A stretch of 64,000 bases of DNA from an uncultured Alsobacter sp. (GCF_945952055.1 NZ_CAMFHB010000010.1:103413-167412); one strand, 5' to 3'; counted from the stretch's first letter, positions 28,563 to 40,170 are shown. The notes: generated from the letters alone by a model not told the origin. Translations and numbers: made by a program.

Positions 28563-29663
28563 ATGACTGTGGAACGCCAGGTCCTGTTCTGGCTCGCGGC
28601 GCTCGCCCTGTTCGTGCTGGCGTTGTGGCTGTTCAGCGGCATCCTCCTGCCGTTCGTGGCGGGCCTCGTGCTGGCCTATTTCCTCGATCCGCTGGCCGAT
28701 CGCCTGGAGCGGCTCGGGCTGAGCAGGCTGTGGGCGACGATCGTCATCCTGGGGCTGTTCATCGTCCTGTTCGCGGTGGCGCTCCTGGGCATCGTGCCGT
28801 TCATCGCGTCCGACCTGGCCCGCTTCCTGGCCCGCATCCCCGAGTATGCCCGCCAGCTCCAGGACCTCGTCGCGACCCGCGGCTGGCCCCTGCTGGAGCG
28901 GCTCGGGGTGTCGACCTCCGTGCCGGACCTCCAGAATTCGCTCAGCGACGTGGTGGGCAAGGGCGTCACCTGGCTGGTGAACCTGCTCTCCTCGCTGTGG
29001 ACGGGCGGCCAGGCGCTGGTGGGCGTGCTGTCGCTCCTGGTCGTGACGCCCGTCGTGGCCTTCTATCTCCTCGTCGACTGGGACGAGATGATCGCCAATG
29101 TCGACCGCTGGCTGCCGCGCCGCCACCGCGACACGATCCGGGGCCTGGCGCGCGAGATCAACGACGCCATCGCGGGCTTCATCCGCGGCCAGGCGCTCGT
29201 CTGCCTCCTGCTCGGCGGCTGGTACGCGATCGGCCTGTCGCTCACCGGGCTCAACTTCGGCTTCCTGATCGGCCTGTTGTCGGGCCTGCTGTCGTTCATC
29301 CCCTATGTCGGGTCGCTGACGGGCCTGATCCTGTCGGCCGGCGTCGCGCTGGTGCAGTTCTGGCCGGACGGGCTGAAGATCGGCCTCGTGCTGGCCGTGT
29401 TCTTCTCCGGGCAGTTCCTGGAGGGCAACATCCTGTCGCCCAAGCTCGTCGGCACGGCCGTGGGGCTGCACCCCGTCTGGCTGATGTTCGCTCTGTTCGC
29501 CTTCGGTACGCTGTTCGGGTTCGTCGGCCTGCTGCTGGCCGTTCCCCTGGCGGCCACCGCCGGAGTGCTGGCGCGCTTCGCGCTGCGGCAGTACCTGGCG
29601 AGCCCGCTGTATTCGGGCCATCCGGCGCCGCGCCCGGCCGCCCGGCCCGTCGAGTTCGAATAA
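28563..29663 (+). CDS. AI-2E family transporter (PerM/TqsA-like permease)
   Basis: FSGILLPFVAGLVLAYFLDPLADRLERLGLSR, LIGLLSGLLSFIPYVGSLTGLILSAGVALVQF, GNILSPKLVGTAVGLHPVWLMFALFAFGTLFGFVGLLLAVPLAA. Confidence 0.93.
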   Translation: MTVERQVLFWLAALALFVLALWLFSGILLPFVAGLVLAYFLDPLADRLERLGLSRLWATIVILGLFIVLFAVALLGIVPFIASDLARFLARIPEYARQLQDLVATRGWPLLERLGVSTSVPDLQNSLSDVVGKGVTWLVNLLSSLWTGGQALVGVLSLLVVTPVVAFYLLVDWDEMIANVDRWLPRRHRDTIRGLAREINDAIAGFIRGQALVCLLLGGWYAIGLSLTGLNFGFLIGLLSGLLSFIPYVGSLTGLILSAGVALVQFWPDGLKIGLVLAVFFSGQFLEGNILSPKLVGTAVGLHPVWLMFALFAFGTLFGFVGLLLAVPLAATAGVLARFALRQYLASPLYSGHPAPRPAARPVEFE

Positions 29664-29671
29664 GGCGTCCC

Positions 29672-30373
29672 ATGCCCGATCCGGACGGACCTCCCCGCCA
29701 GCTGGCGCTCGACCTGCCGTTCGAGACGCGGCTCGATGCCGAGGACTTCCTGGTGTCCCCCGCCAACGAGGAGGCCTACGGGGTCGTCGAGGCCTGGCCG
29801 GATTGGCCCGATCCCGTGCTGCTCATGGTGGGGCCCGAAGGGGCGGGCAAGAGCCATCTCGCCGCCATCTGGGCCGCCCGGAGCCATGCCTGGACGGTGG
29901 CGCGCGCGGCGCTGCGGGATGCCGACGTGCCGCGCCTGGCCTCCACCGGCGCCCTCGTGCTGGAGGACTGCGACCAGGCGCACGGGCATGAGGACGCCCT
30001 GTTCCACCTGCTCAACCTGGTGCGGGAGCGGCGGACCTTCCTGCTGATGACCGCGCGCCATGCGCCGGAGGCGTGGGGGCTCGCCACGGCCGACATCCTG
30101 TCGCGGCTGCGGCTGGCGCCGCGCGTGCAGCTCGGCGCGCCCGACGACGGCCTGCTCAAGGCGGTCCTGGTGAAGCTGTTCCTCGACCGCCAGCTCGTGA
30201 TCGACACAACGGTGGTCGACTACATCGCGCAGCGCATCGAGCGCTCGATCCCGGCAGCGCGGGCCGTGGTCGACGGCCTCGACCGGCTGGCGCTCGAACG
30301 GGGCCGGCGGATCACGCGCGCGCTGGCCGGCGAAATCCTGCGGGGGGCCGAGGACGATGGCGAAGACACCTGA
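29672..30373 (+). CDS. hdaA: Hda-like / DnaA-related ATPase (chromosomal replication initiation regulator)
   Basis: [58 protein letters not shown]; DnaA-like AAA+ body, no C-terminal DNA-binding domain; next to ppk. Confidence 0.88.
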   Translation: MPDPDGPPRQLALDLPFETRLDAEDFLVSPANEEAYGVVEAWPDWPDPVLLMVGPEGAGKSHLAAIWAARSHAWTVARAALRDADVPRLASTGALVLEDCDQAHGHEDALFHLLNLVRERRTFLLMTARHAPEAWGLATADILSRLRLAPRVQLGAPDDGLLKAVLVKLFLDRQLVIDTTVVDYIAQRIERSIPAARAVVDGLDRLALERGRRITRALAGEILRGAEDDGEDT

Positions 30374-32717
30374 CACCAAACGTCATCGCGCCGTCGTGAA
30401 GACGGGTGACAAGGGCGCCGCGACGACGGAGGATGGCACCGTGAAGACGGTCAATGCCGCGCGGCCAGCCCGAAGGAAGGCTCCGGCGGCGATCGAGAGG
30501 GGGGAGCAGGCGGCGATGCTGAAGGACGAGCTGGCCCAGCGCCGGCCGACACTGGCCGAACCCGAGACGGTGATTCCGCCTCGGCCGAGCCCGCTCCGCC
30601 ACTCTCCCGAGCGCTTCTTCAACCGCGAGCTCTCCTGGCTCCACTTCAACCGCCGGGTCTGCGAGGAGGCCTCCAACCGCAATCACCCGGTGCTGGAGCA
30701 GCTGCGCTTCCTGTCCATCTCGGCCGCCAACCTGGACGAGTTCTTCATGGTCCGGGTGGCCGGCCTGAAGGGCCAGGTGCGGTCCGGTGTGGTCCAGCTG
30801 TCGCAGGACGGTCTCACGCCGGCCGAACAGCTCGCCAGGATCGGGGAGGCCGTGACCGTGCTGGCGAGCGACCAGCAGCGCCGCTGGCGCGAACTGCGCG
30901 ACCAGCTGCTCGAGGTCGGGATCGTCCTGGTGGAGGCGCCCGAGGTCACCAAGGCCGAGTTCGCCTGGCTCGACGACTATTTCCTGCACCACGTCTTCCC
31001 GGTGCTCACCCCGCTGGCGGTGGATCCCGCCCATCCGTTCCCCTTCATTCCCAATCTCGGCTTCTCGCTGGCGCTGGAGCTGTTCCGGCCTGCCGACGGC
31101 CGGACGCTGAACGCGCTCATCCGCGTGCCCGGCCGGGTCGATCGGTTCATCCGCCTTCCGGATCTCGCCGAGACGGGGGCCAGCCGCTTCATCGCGCTCG
31201 AGCAGGCCATCGCCCTGTTCACCGGGCGGCTCTTCCCGGGCTACACGGTGAAGGGCCTCGGCGGCTTCCGGGTGATCCGCGACAGCGACATCGAAGTGGA
31301 GGAGGAGGCCGAGGACCTCGTCCGCCTGTTCGAGACCGCGCTGAAGCAGCGGCGCCGAGGCTCGGCCATCCGCCTCGAGGTCGAGGCGACCATGCCCGAG
31401 ACGCTGCGCCAGTTCGTGGCCGAGGAGTTCGACGTCCCCTCCGAGGAGCTGTTCCTGGTGGAGGGCATGCTGGCCCTCAACGACCTGTCCCAGCTCGTCG
31501 CGCTGGACCGGCCCGACCTCAAGTTCACGCCCTACAACCCGCGCTTTCCCGAGCGCATCCGCGACCACGGCGGCGACTGCTACGCGGCGATCCGGCAGAA
31601 GGACATCGTCGTCCACCATCCCTACGAGTCCTTCGACGTCGTCGTGCAGTTCCTGCAGCAGGCGGCGCGCGATCCCAACGTGGTCGCGATCAAGCAGACG
31701 CTCTACCGGACGTCGTCGGACAGCCCGATCATCAAGGCCCTGGCGGAAGCCGCCGAGGCCGGCAAGTCGGTGACGGCCCTCGTCGAGCTCAAGGCACGCT
31801 TCGACGAGGAGGCCAACATCCGCTGGGCGCGCGACCTGGAGCGTGCCGGCGTGCAGGTGGTGTTCGGCTTCATCGAGCTGAAGACCCACGCCAAGCTGTC
31901 GATGGTGGTGCGGCGCGAGGCCGGGCAGCTCGTGTCCTTCTGCCACGTCGGCACGGGCAACTATCACCCCATCACGGCGCGCGTTTACACCGACCTCAGC
32001 TTCTTCACCGCCGATCCGGTGATGGCGCGCGACGTGGCGCGCATCTTCAACTTCATCACGGGCTACGCCGAGCCGGCCGAGCTCGAGCGCATGGCGGTCT
32101 CGCCGCTCACGCTCAAGAAGAAGCTGCTGCAGCACATCGTCGAGGAGATCGAGCACGCCAAGGCCGGGCGGCCGGCGGCCATCTGGGCCAAGTGCAACGC
32201 GCTGGTCGATCCCGTGATCATCGACGCGCTGTACGACGCCAGCCTGGCCGGCGTGCAGGTCGACCTCGTCGTGCGCGGCATCTGCTGCCTGCGCCCCGGC
32301 GTGCCCGGCCTGTCCGACAACATCCGCGTGAAGTCGATCGTCGGGCGCTTCCTGGAGCATTCCCGCATCTACGCCTTCGGCAACGGGCACGGCCTGCCGT
32401 CGGCAAAGGCCCATGTGTACATCTCGTCGGCCGACCTGATGCAGCGCAACCTCGACCGCCGCGTCGAGGCGCTCATGCCGATCCTCAATCCCACCGTCCA
32501 CCAGCAGGTGCTGGACCAGATCATGCTGGCCAACCTCCTCGACAACGAGCAGAGCTGGCGCGTGACCGAGGACGGCTCCAGCGTGCGCATCGCGCCAGGG
32601 CCCGACGACAAGCCCTTCAACGCGCACAAGTATTTCATGACGAACCCGAGCCTCTCCGGGCGCGGGAAGTCCATGAAGAGCTCCAGCCCGCGGACGCTGC
32701 AGAAGGGGAAGGGTTGA
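30357..32717 (+). CDS. ppk1: RNA degradosome polyphosphate kinase (PPK1)
   Basis: [92 protein letters not shown]. Overlaps the hda-like gene by 17 bp. Confidence 0.97.
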   Translation: MAKTPDTKRHRAVVKTGDKGAATTEDGTVKTVNAARPARRKAPAAIERGEQAAMLKDELAQRRPTLAEPETVIPPRPSPLRHSPERFFNRELSWLHFNRRVCEEASNRNHPVLEQLRFLSISAANLDEFFMVRVAGLKGQVRSGVVQLSQDGLTPAEQLARIGEAVTVLASDQQRRWRELRDQLLEVGIVLVEAPEVTKAEFAWLDDYFLHHVFPVLTPLAVDPAHPFPFIPNLGFSLALELFRPADGRTLNALIRVPGRVDRFIRLPDLAETGASRFIALEQAIALFTGRLFPGYTVKGLGGFRVIRDSDIEVEEEAEDLVRLFETALKQRRRGSAIRLEVEATMPETLRQFVAEEFDVPSEELFLVEGMLALNDLSQLVALDRPDLKFTPYNPRFPERIRDHGGDCYAAIRQKDIVVHHPYESFDVVVQFLQQAARDPNVVAIKQTLYRTSSDSPIIKALAEAAEAGKSVTALVELKARFDEEANIRWARDLERAGVQVVFGFIELKTHAKLSMVVRREAGQLVSFCHVGTGNYHPITARVYTDLSFFTADPVMARDVARIFNFITGYAEPAELERMAVSPLTLKKKLLQHIVEEIEHAKAGRPAAIWAKCNALVDPVIIDALYDASLAGVQVDLVVRGICCLRPGVPGLSDNIRVKSIVGRFLEHSRIYAFGNGHGLPSAKAHVYISSADLMQRNLDRRVEALMPILNPTVHQQVLDQIMLANLLDNEQSWRVTEDGSSVRIAPGPDDKPFNAHKYFMTNPSLSGRGKSMKSSSPRTLQKGKG

Positions 32718-32735
32718 GGCCGAAAGGTCGTGCGG

Positions 32736-32990
32736 GCTCCGACACGGCCGCTGCGCGGCCTGCTCGGAGCTTGTGAAGCTTTTACCCAAGGACTGGCAGT
32801 CCAGTTCAAACCGACCTCTCAGCCGTCATCCCCGGGCTTGGCCCGGGGACCCACGACTTTGCCTGCGCCATTCTCAAGTCGTGGGTGGCCGGGCCAAGCC
32901 CGGCCATGACGCGGAGAGAGTGAGGCAAGCTGGACAACTGAAAGATTCACACGCTCTGAGCAGGCCGTGCAGCGGCCCGTCGAAGAACGC
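32736..32990. repeat. Near-complete composite palindromic repeat (copy D)
   Basis: Left arm ctccgacacggccgctgcgcggcctgctcggagcttgtgaa matches the reverse complement of the right arm (cttcgacgggccgctgcacggcctgctcagagcgtgtgaa); central gggcttggcccgggg acccacgactt...aagtcgtgggtggccgggccaagcccggcc. Confidence 0.88.
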
Positions 32991-33067
32991 AGGCCCTGCG
33001 TGTGCACCGTGGACAGCCAGGCGGTCACGGGTTGACTCGCCCCGGCCAATCCCACAGATCGTAAGCC

Positions 33068-34579
33068 ATGCTGCATTCCGCCCAGGGCCGGCTCAAGGTC
33101 GGCGACCCGATCGCGATCATCGACATCGGCTCGAACTCGGTGCGCCTCGTCGCCTACGAGGGGAATGTCCGGGCCCCGACGCCGATCTTCAACGAAAAGG
33201 TCATGTGCGGCCTGGGGCGCAACGTCCTGTCGACGGGCCGGCTGTCCGAGGACGCCATGTCCAAGGCTCTGGCCGCGCTCGCGCGCTACCGGGTGCTCTG
33301 TGACACGATGGGCATCTCGGAGGTGCGGGTGCTCGCCACGGCCGCGGCCCGCGACGCTTCGAACGGGGCGGCCTTCCTGTCTGAATGCGAGCGCGTGACG
33401 GGGCGCAAGGTCGAGCTCATCCCGGGCAAGCGCGAGGCGCGCCTTTCGGCGCTGGGCATCGTTTCCGGCATCTGGAAGCCGGACGGGATCGTCGGCGACA
33501 TGGGCGGCGGGTCGCTGGAGCTCATCGACGTCAAGGGCCACCGCCTCACCGGGGCCGTGTCGCTGCAGCTGGGAGGCCTCGCCCTCCAGGACCAGTCGGG
33601 CGGCAACCTGAAGAAGGCGCTGAAGATCGTCCGCAAAGCCCTGGGCGAGGCGCCGCTGCTCGCCGCCGCCAAGGGCCGGGCGTTCTACGCGGTGGGTGGC
33701 ACCTGGCGTTCGCTGGCCAGGCTTCACATGAAGCAGCGTGGCTATCCCCTTCACGTCATGCACAATTACGTGATCCCGACCCGCGATGCCGAGGACTTTG
33801 CCAGGCTCGTGGAGAGGGTCGAGGCGGAGACGCTCGACAGCATCGAGACCGTGTCGGCCCAGCGCCGGCCGCTGCTCGGCTACGGCGCCCTGGTGCTCGA
33901 GCAGATCATCAAGATCGCCAAGCCCTCCGAAATCGTGGTCTCGGCGCTCGGCGTGCGCGAGGGCGTCCTGTACGAGCAGTTGGACGAAGCCCAGCGCCAC
34001 GAAGATCCGCTGCTCGCGATGGCGGGCGACCTCAACGTCCTGCGCTCGCGCGCTCCCAAGCACGGCGAGGATCTCGCCCGCTGGACCGACGCGCTGATGG
34101 CGTCCTCGGGCCTCGACGAGACGGCCGACGAGAAGCGCCTTCGCCACGCGGCCTGCCTTCTGGCCGACATCGGCTGGCGCGCCCATCCGGAGTACCGGGG
34201 CGAGCAGTCGCTCAACATCATCGCCCATGCCGGCTTCATCGGCATCGACCACCCCGGGCGGGCCTACCTGGCGCTCGCGGTGGCGTACCGGCACATGGGC
34301 CTGAACGACGACGACGTCAGCCCGCGGCTGCGCGAACTGGCCTCGACCCGCATGATCGACCGGGCCCGGATCCTGGGCGCGGCCATGCGCGTCGCCTATC
34401 TGCTGAGCGCGGCGATGCCGGGCGTGCTCGGCCGTACGCCGCTGCTCTGCCACGCGGGGTTGCTCGACCTGACGCTCCCGCCCGACTTCGCGCCCCTGGC
34501 CAGCGACCGCCTGTTCAACCGCCTGAAACAGCTCGCGCGCATCATCGGCCGGACGCCGAACATCACATTCGCCGATTAA
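33068..34579 (+). CDS. ppx: Exopolyphosphatase / guanosine pentaphosphate phosphohydrolase (Ppx/GppA)
   Basis: IAIIDIGSNSVRLVAYEG, VRVLATAAARDASNGAAFL, GDMGGGSLELIDV, EIVVSALGVREGVLYEQL. Confidence 0.94.
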   Translation: MLHSAQGRLKVGDPIAIIDIGSNSVRLVAYEGNVRAPTPIFNEKVMCGLGRNVLSTGRLSEDAMSKALAALARYRVLCDTMGISEVRVLATAAARDASNGAAFLSECERVTGRKVELIPGKREARLSALGIVSGIWKPDGIVGDMGGGSLELIDVKGHRLTGAVSLQLGGLALQDQSGGNLKKALKIVRKALGEAPLLAAAKGRAFYAVGGTWRSLARLHMKQRGYPLHVMHNYVIPTRDAEDFARLVERVEAETLDSIETVSAQRRPLLGYGALVLEQIIKIAKPSEIVVSALGVREGVLYEQLDEAQRHEDPLLAMAGDLNVLRSRAPKHGEDLARWTDALMASSGLDETADEKRLRHAACLLADIGWRAHPEYRGEQSLNIIAHAGFIGIDHPGRAYLALAVAYRHMGLNDDDVSPRLRELASTRMIDRARILGAAMRVAYLLSAAMPGVLGRTPLLCHAGLLDLTLPPDFAPLASDRLFNRLKQLARIIGRTPNITFAD

Positions 34580-34612
34580 GTGCTTGCGCCGACTAAGCGC
34601 TTGCGCCGGGAG

Positions 34613-34640
34613 AGTGCGCGGCGCCGTTCGGCCGCGCACT
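34613..34640. terminator. Hairpin between convergent ppx and rnd
   Basis: AGTGCGCGGC-GCCGTTCG-GCCGCGCACT, perfect 10 bp stem overlapping the rnd stop codon. Confidence 0.55.
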
Positions 34641-35784
34641 ACCGCGTGATCGAGATCACCTTGCCGTTCTCCACGGCGAGCGCCACGCGGCCGTGCTTCA
34701 GGCCGAGGGCGTTCTCGCCGAAGAGCTGGCGTCGCCAGCCCTGCAGGGCCGGCACGTCCGCCTCGTCGTCGGCGGCGATGGCTTCGAGGTCGTCCACCGT
34801 GGCGACGATCTTGGCGGCGACGCCCTCGGCCTCGCAGACCATCTTGAGGAGGACCTTGAGCAGGTCGACCGTGGCCTGGTTGGCCGGCTTGCGATGGTTG
34901 CGGTCGAAGGCCGGCAGGCTCTTGGGATCGCGCGCGAGGCCGCGCTCGACGGCCGCGACGATCTCGGCCCCGGCGCGCGAGCGCTCGTAGCCCGACGGGA
35001 TCGAGCGCAGGTGGCCGAGCGCCTCGGCGGAACGCGGTGCCGAGGTGACGATGTCCATGACGGCGTCGTCCTTCAGCACGCGGCTGCGCGGCACGTCGCG
35101 GGACTGGGCCTCGCTCTCGCGCCAGGCCGCCAGCTCCATCAGGACGGCGAGCTCCTTGGGCTTGCGAATGCGGCCCTTCAGGCGGTGCCAAGCGTCCTCC
35201 GGCTTCATCTCGTAGGTCGAGGCGGAGGTCAGCACCCGCATCTCGTCCTCGAGCCAGTGGGTGCGCCCGGTCTTCTCGAGCTGCTTGGCCAGTTCCTGGT
35301 AGACGGCGCGCAGATGGGTGACGTCGGAGCGCGCATAGACGAGCTGCGCCTCCGACAGCGGCCGCTTCGACCAGTCCGTGAAGCGCGACGACTTGTCGAT
35401 GCGCGCCTTGGCCAGGTCGTGGGCGAGCTGCTCGTAGGAGACGCTGTCGCCGTAGCCGCAGACCATGGCCGCCACCTGGGTGTCGAACAGCGGCGAGGGA
35501 ATGCAGCTGTCGAGATTCCAGAGAATTTCCAGGTCCTGGCGGCCGGAATGGACCACCTTGACCACGGCCGGGTTGCGCATGAGCGCGAAGAACGGGGCGA
35601 GATCGATGCCCTGGGCCAGTGGATCGACCAGCACCACCTCGTCTTCCGAGGCCAGCTGGATGAGGCACAGCTTGGGGTAATAGGTCGTTTCCCGCATGAA
35701 CTCCGTGTCGAATGTCACGAAGGCATGGCGGGCGAGGCGTTCACAGGCCCCGGCGAGGGCGTCGGTCGAGTCAATCAGCGGCAT
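34639..35784 (-). CDS. rnd: Ribonuclease D
   Basis: [67 protein letters not shown]-type region. Confidence 0.96.
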   Translation of the reverse strand: MPLIDSTDALAGACERLARHAFVTFDTEFMRETTYYPKLCLIQLASEDEVVLVDPLAQGIDLAPFFALMRNPAVVKVVHSGRQDLEILWNLDSCIPSPLFDTQVAAMVCGYGDSVSYEQLAHDLAKARIDKSSRFTDWSKRPLSEAQLVYARSDVTHLRAVYQELAKQLEKTGRTHWLEDEMRVLTSASTYEMKPEDAWHRLKGRIRKPKELAVLMELAAWRESEAQSRDVPRSRVLKDDAVMDIVTSAPRSAEALGHLRSIPSGYERSRAGAEIVAAVERGLARDPKSLPAFDRNHRKPANQATVDLLKVLLKMVCEAEGVAAKIVATVDDLEAIAADDEADVPALQGWRRQLFGENALGLKHGRVALAVENGKVISITR

Positions 35785-35932
35785 TCGCGACCCATAAAGG
35801 AAACTGGTCCGTTGCGCCACGCTGCAAAGGGCGGGCCATGCTTGTTCCTTCGCGGGGCGGCTGCACCCGCCGCCTTGACATTTCCCCTGCGGCGAGGCGT
35901 TGTCCGCCCCGTTCGCGAGACGAGGACTTGCC

Positions 35933-37798
35933 ATGCATCGCTACCGCTCCCACACCTGTGGCGCCCTGCGCGCCGGCGACGTCGGCCAGACGGTGCGCCT
36001 GTCGGGCTGGTGCCATCGCATCCGTGACCATGGCGGCGTGCTCTTCATCGACCTGCGCGATCACTATGGCATGACGCAGTGCGTGGTGGATCCGGATTCG
36101 CCCGCCTTCCGCGATGCCGAGAAGCTGCGCTCCGAATGGGTCGTGCGCTGCGACGGACGCGTGCGCACCCGTCCCGAGGGCACCCAGAACGCCGACCTGC
36201 CGACCGGCGCGATCGAGGTCTTCGTGACCGAGATCGAGGTGCTGGGCGCGGCGGCCGAACTGCCGCTGCAGGTGTTCGGCGACCAGCCGTTCCCCGAGGA
36301 GACGCGGCTTCGCTACCGCTTCCTGGACCTGCGCCGCGAGAAGCTGCACCAGAACATCATGACCCGCGTGGCCGTGATCGACAGCCTGCGCCGCCGCATG
36401 AAGGACCAGGGCTTCAACGAGTTCCAGACGCCGATCCTCACGGCGTCCTCGCCGGAGGGCGCGCGCGACTTCCTGGTGCCGTCGCGCCTGCATCCCGGCA
36501 AGTTCTATGCGCTGCCGCAGGCGCCGCAGCAGTACAAGCAGCTCCTGATGATGGCGGGCTTCGACCGCTACTTCCAGATCGCGCCCTGCTTCCGCGACGA
36601 GGACCCGCGCGCCGACCGCCTGCCGGGCGAGTTCTACCAGCTCGACCTCGAGATGAGCTTCGTGACCCAGGAGGACGTGTTCGCCGCGGTCGAGCCCGTC
36701 ATCGGCGGCACGCTGAACGAGTTCGGCAAGGGCAAGCCCGTGACGCCGAGCCCTTGGCCGCGCATTCCCTATGCCGAGGCCATGCGCAAGTACGGCTCCG
36801 ACAAGCCGGACCTGCGCAACCCGCTCGTCATGCAGGACGTCTCCGAGCACTTCCGCGGCTCGGGCTTCAAGGTGTTCGCGCGCCTGCTCGAGGATCCCAA
36901 GAACCAGGTCTGGGCGATTCCGGGGCCGACCGGCGGCTCGCGCGCCTTCTGCGACCGCATGAACAGCTGGGCGCAGGGCGAGGGCCAGCCCGGCCTCGGC
37001 TACATCATGTGGCGAGCCGAAGACATCGATGTTTCTGATGCTGAAAAGGTCTCATTGGTCCGAGCACAAAATGAGGGTTCGGAGACCTACAACAGGATTC
37101 CAGCAAATCGCTTGATTGTTGGTGCGGGTCCGATCTCCAACAATATTGGTGCTGAACGAACGGAAGCTATCCGAAAGCAGCTCGGGCTCAAGGACGGCGA
37201 CGCCGCCTTCTTCGTGGCGGGCGATCCGGAAAAGTTCGTGAAGTTCGCCGGGGCGGCGCGCAACAAGGTCGGCTTCGACCTGAAGCTCGTCGACGAGGAG
37301 CGCTTCGAGCTCGCCTGGATCGTCGACTTCCCGATGTTCGAGTGGAACGAGGACGACAAGAAGGTCGACTTCTCGCACAACCCGTTCTCGATGCCGCAGG
37401 GCGGCCTCGACGCGCTGCAGGGCCAGGATCCGCTGACGATCAAGGCCTTCCAGTACGACATCGCCTGCAACGGCTATGAGATCGCGTCCGGCGGCATCCG
37501 CAACCATCGGCCCGAGGCCATGGTGAAGGCCTTCGAGATCGCAGGCTACGGCGAGGAGACGGTGGTCGAGCGCTTCGGCGGCATGTACCGCGCCTTCCAG
37601 TACGGCGCACCGCCCCACGGCGGCATGGCCGCCGGCGTCGACCGCATCGTGATGCTGCTGTGCGGAGCGCAGAACCTGCGCGAAGTCGCTCTGTTCCCGA
37701 TGAACCAGCAGGCGCTCGACCTGCTGATGGCGGCGCCGAGCGATGCCACGCCCAAGCAGCTGCGCGAGCTGCACCTGCGGCTGAACCTGCCGGAGTGA
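35933..37798 (+). CDS. aspS: Aspartate--tRNA(Asp/Asn) ligase; contains an apparent atypical in-frame insertion
   Basis: [95 protein letters not shown]. See finding for 37021-37180. Confidence 0.97.
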   Translation: MHRYRSHTCGALRAGDVGQTVRLSGWCHRIRDHGGVLFIDLRDHYGMTQCVVDPDSPAFRDAEKLRSEWVVRCDGRVRTRPEGTQNADLPTGAIEVFVTEIEVLGAAAELPLQVFGDQPFPEETRLRYRFLDLRREKLHQNIMTRVAVIDSLRRRMKDQGFNEFQTPILTASSPEGARDFLVPSRLHPGKFYALPQAPQQYKQLLMMAGFDRYFQIAPCFRDEDPRADRLPGEFYQLDLEMSFVTQEDVFAAVEPVIGGTLNEFGKGKPVTPSPWPRIPYAEAMRKYGSDKPDLRNPLVMQDVSEHFRGSGFKVFARLLEDPKNQVWAIPGPTGGSRAFCDRMNSWAQGEGQPGLGYIMWRAEDIDVSDAEKVSLVRAQNEGSETYNRIPANRLIVGAGPISNNIGAERTEAIRKQLGLKDGDAAFFVAGDPEKFVKFAGAARNKVGFDLKLVDEERFELAWIVDFPMFEWNEDDKKVDFSHNPFSMPQGGLDALQGQDPLTIKAFQYDIACNGYEIASGGIRNHRPEAMVKAFEIAGYGEETVVERFGGMYRAFQYGAPPHGGMAAGVDRIVMLLCGAQNLREVALFPMNQQALDLLMAAPSDATPKQLRELHLRLNLPE

Positions 37799-37829
37799 AC
37801 GGCGGGCGGCCGGGGCGGGGAGGGTGGTC

Positions 37830-38699
37830 ATGACCCTGCCGGTCACGGCCGTCGTCGTCGCCTATGACAGCGCCCACGTGCTCCCCGCCTGCCTCGCGGC
37901 GCTGGCGCGGGACGGCGTGCCCGCGGTGGTGGTGGACAATGCGAGCGGGGACGGCAGCGCCGACCTCGCCGAGCGGCTGGGCGCCACGGTCGTCCGCAAC
38001 GCCCGCAACGAGGGGTTCGGGCGCGGCGTGAACGCCGGGGTCGCCGCGGCCGCCACGCCGTACTGCCTCATCACCAATCCGGACCTCACCTACGATCCCG
38101 GCGCCGTCGCGGCGCTGCTCGAGGCCGCCGCCCGCTGGCCCGACGCCGGCATCCTGGCCCCGCGGCTGATCGAGCCCGACGGCCGGTTCTTCTGGCAGCA
38201 CCGCTCGCTGCTCGCGCCCTACCTCACCAACCCGCGCAACGTGATCGCGCTGCCCGACGGTGACTGCTGCGCCCCCTTCGTCTCCGGGGCGTCGATGCTG
38301 GTGTCGCGCGACCGATTCCTGGACCTCGGCGGCTTCGACCCGAACATCTTCCTGTTCTACGAGGACGACGACCTCTGTCGCCGGGTCGCCGACGCCGGCC
38401 AGGCCATCGTGCACGTGCATGACGCGGTGGCCCGGCACGTCCGGGGCGGATCGTCGTCCCCGCGCAAGGGCCGGACCCGGCGGGCCCGCTGGCACATCGC
38501 ATGGTCGCGGGCCTATGTCTGCCGGAAGTGGGGGCTGCCCGATCCGACCCTCGCCCTGATCCGCCAGAACGGCCCCAAATGGCTGCTCGCCGCGCTCGGC
38601 GGCCAGGGCAAGCTCATGGAGCGTTACGGCGGGATCGTCGCGGGGGCCTGGGCCTTCCGGCAGGGCCGCACCGCGCTCGAGCAGGAAGGGCTGAGCTAG
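37830..38699 (+). CDS. Glycosyltransferase family 2 (rhamnosyltransferase-like)
   Basis: TAVVVAYDSAHVLPACLAALARDGVPAVVVDNASGDGSADLAERLGATVVRNARNEGFGRGVNAGVAAA; FLFYEDDDLCRR. Confidence 0.92.
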   Translation: MTLPVTAVVVAYDSAHVLPACLAALARDGVPAVVVDNASGDGSADLAERLGATVVRNARNEGFGRGVNAGVAAAATPYCLITNPDLTYDPGAVAALLEAAARWPDAGILAPRLIEPDGRFFWQHRSLLAPYLTNPRNVIALPDGDCCAPFVSGASMLVSRDRFLDLGGFDPNIFLFYEDDDLCRRVADAGQAIVHVHDAVARHVRGGSSSPRKGRTRRARWHIAWSRAYVCRKWGLPDPTLALIRQNGPKWLLAALGGQGKLMERYGGIVAGAWAFRQGRTALEQEGLS

Positions 38700-38895
38700 C
38701 CCGGTCGGAGCGACTTGGGGCGCTGCGCGGTAAGCGTGTGTTTGCTCAATCCCTGGTTCGTGGACGCTGTCGTGGGTTCGGCCGATTCATCGTCGTGAGC
38801 GTTTGGACGGTGATCCCGATGCCGACCATGGCCCGTGACAGTGGTGTTGACCGCCCCGGCTCCCGCGCGGGGGATCGGTCCTCGGCGATCTCGCC

Positions 38896-40104
38896 ATGAG
38901 GGTGTGCTTCGTCCTCGGCTCGCTCGCCGCGATCACGGGCGGCAATGCCATCGTGCTGGCCCATGCGCGGGCCGCCGCGGCGGCCGGGTGGTCGGTGACC
39001 GTCACGGCCCTGCAGGCGTCGGATGTCCCGCCATCGCTCGCATGCGACACCGCGATCCGTGTGCTGCCGCTGGCCGATGCGGTCCGGGCGGGGCGCTACG
39101 AGGTCGTCGTCGCGACCTTCTGGCGGACGGTCTACGCCCTGCCGGAATTCGACGCCGGGCGGTGGGTCTACTTCGTCCAGTCCATCGAGACGCGCTTCGT
39201 GCCGAAAGCCCGGGCGCTGGAGCGGGCCGCGGCGGACATGACCTACATGGTAGACATGCCCGTCGTCACGACCGGGGCCTGGATGCAGGAGTTCCTGCAG
39301 GCGCGCTTCGGGCGGGTCGTGGCGGTGGCCCCCGTGTTCACCGACCCGGCGGTCCATGCGCCCGAAGGCCGGGCGCTGGCGCCGCGCGTGCCCGGGCGGT
39401 TGCGCGTGCTCGTGGAGGGGCCGCTGCGCATGCGGCTGAAGAACGTGCCGCGGACGGTCGCGCTCGCCCGTCGGTCCCGGGCCCACGAGCTCTGGTTGAT
39501 GACCCAGTCCGACGTGCCGTTCTATCTGGGGGTCGACCGGCTGCTGACGCGCGTCGCGCCGGAGGAGACCGGTTCCGTCTACCGGTCCTGCGACGTCATC
39601 CTGCGGCTGTCGCTCGTGGAGGGCGTGTCCCTGGTTCCGCTGGAGATGATGGCCTGCGGCGGGACCGCGGTGACCAACGACGTCACCGGCCACGACGACT
39701 ACATGCGCAACGGCCTCAACGGCCTCGTCGTGCCCACCCATGACGAGGACGCCGCCGTCAACGCGCTGAACCGGCTGGCCGACCATCCGGCGCTGCTGGA
39801 GCGCCTGCGGGCGGGCGCGCTGCAGACGGCGCGCGAGCGTGTCGCGCCCACGCAGGCGTCGGCCCTGTTCCTGGCGGCGGTCGAGGACGCGTGCCGGCAG
39901 CCCTTCGACGTGCAGGCCGCGGCGCGGATGGTGCGCCGCTTCCGCAAGCTTCTGCTGGGCTGCGAGACGGCGATTCCCACACGGCCCGCGAGGCGGGCGC
40001 CAAACCGGCTGAGCTCCACGGTCCGGTCGTGGTGGACCATCCTGGAGACGGGCGCGCTGATGGCGCGCCGGCGCACCGATCCCTCCCCGTATCTCGACTT
40101 CTGA
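38896..40104 (+). CDS. Glycosyltransferase family 4-like protein
   Basis: MRVCFVLGSLAAITGGNAIVLAHARAAAAAGWSV; C-terminal LSLVEGVSLVPLEMMACGGTAVTNDVTGHDDYMRNGLNGLVVPTHDEDAA. Confidence 0.88.
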   Translation: MRVCFVLGSLAAITGGNAIVLAHARAAAAAGWSVTVTALQASDVPPSLACDTAIRVLPLADAVRAGRYEVVVATFWRTVYALPEFDAGRWVYFVQSIETRFVPKARALERAAADMTYMVDMPVVTTGAWMQEFLQARFGRVVAVAPVFTDPAVHAPEGRALAPRVPGRLRVLVEGPLRMRLKNVPRTVALARRSRAHELWLMTQSDVPFYLGVDRLLTRVAPEETGSVYRSCDVILRLSLVEGVSLVPLEMMACGGTAVTNDVTGHDDYMRNGLNGLVVPTHDEDAAVNALNRLADHPALLERLRAGALQTARERVAPTQASALFLAAVEDACRQPFDVQAAARMVRRFRKLLLGCETAIPTRPARRAPNRLSSTVRSWWTILETGALMARRRTDPSPYLDF

Positions 40105-40170
40105 GCGAAGAGAGAGCGGGTACCAACAACTTCCAATTGCATTTATCCGCGTCCCACGGCATGGGGGCGC

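Noticed and set aside
30312-32789. 825 aa minus-strand ORF opposite ppk
   Set aside because: Antisense to an intact PPK1; composition atypical for protein.
35933-37798. Possible aspS pseudogene or frameshift at the low-GC patch
   Set aside because: Reading frame is continuous and conserved motifs downstream are intact, so the gene appears functional.
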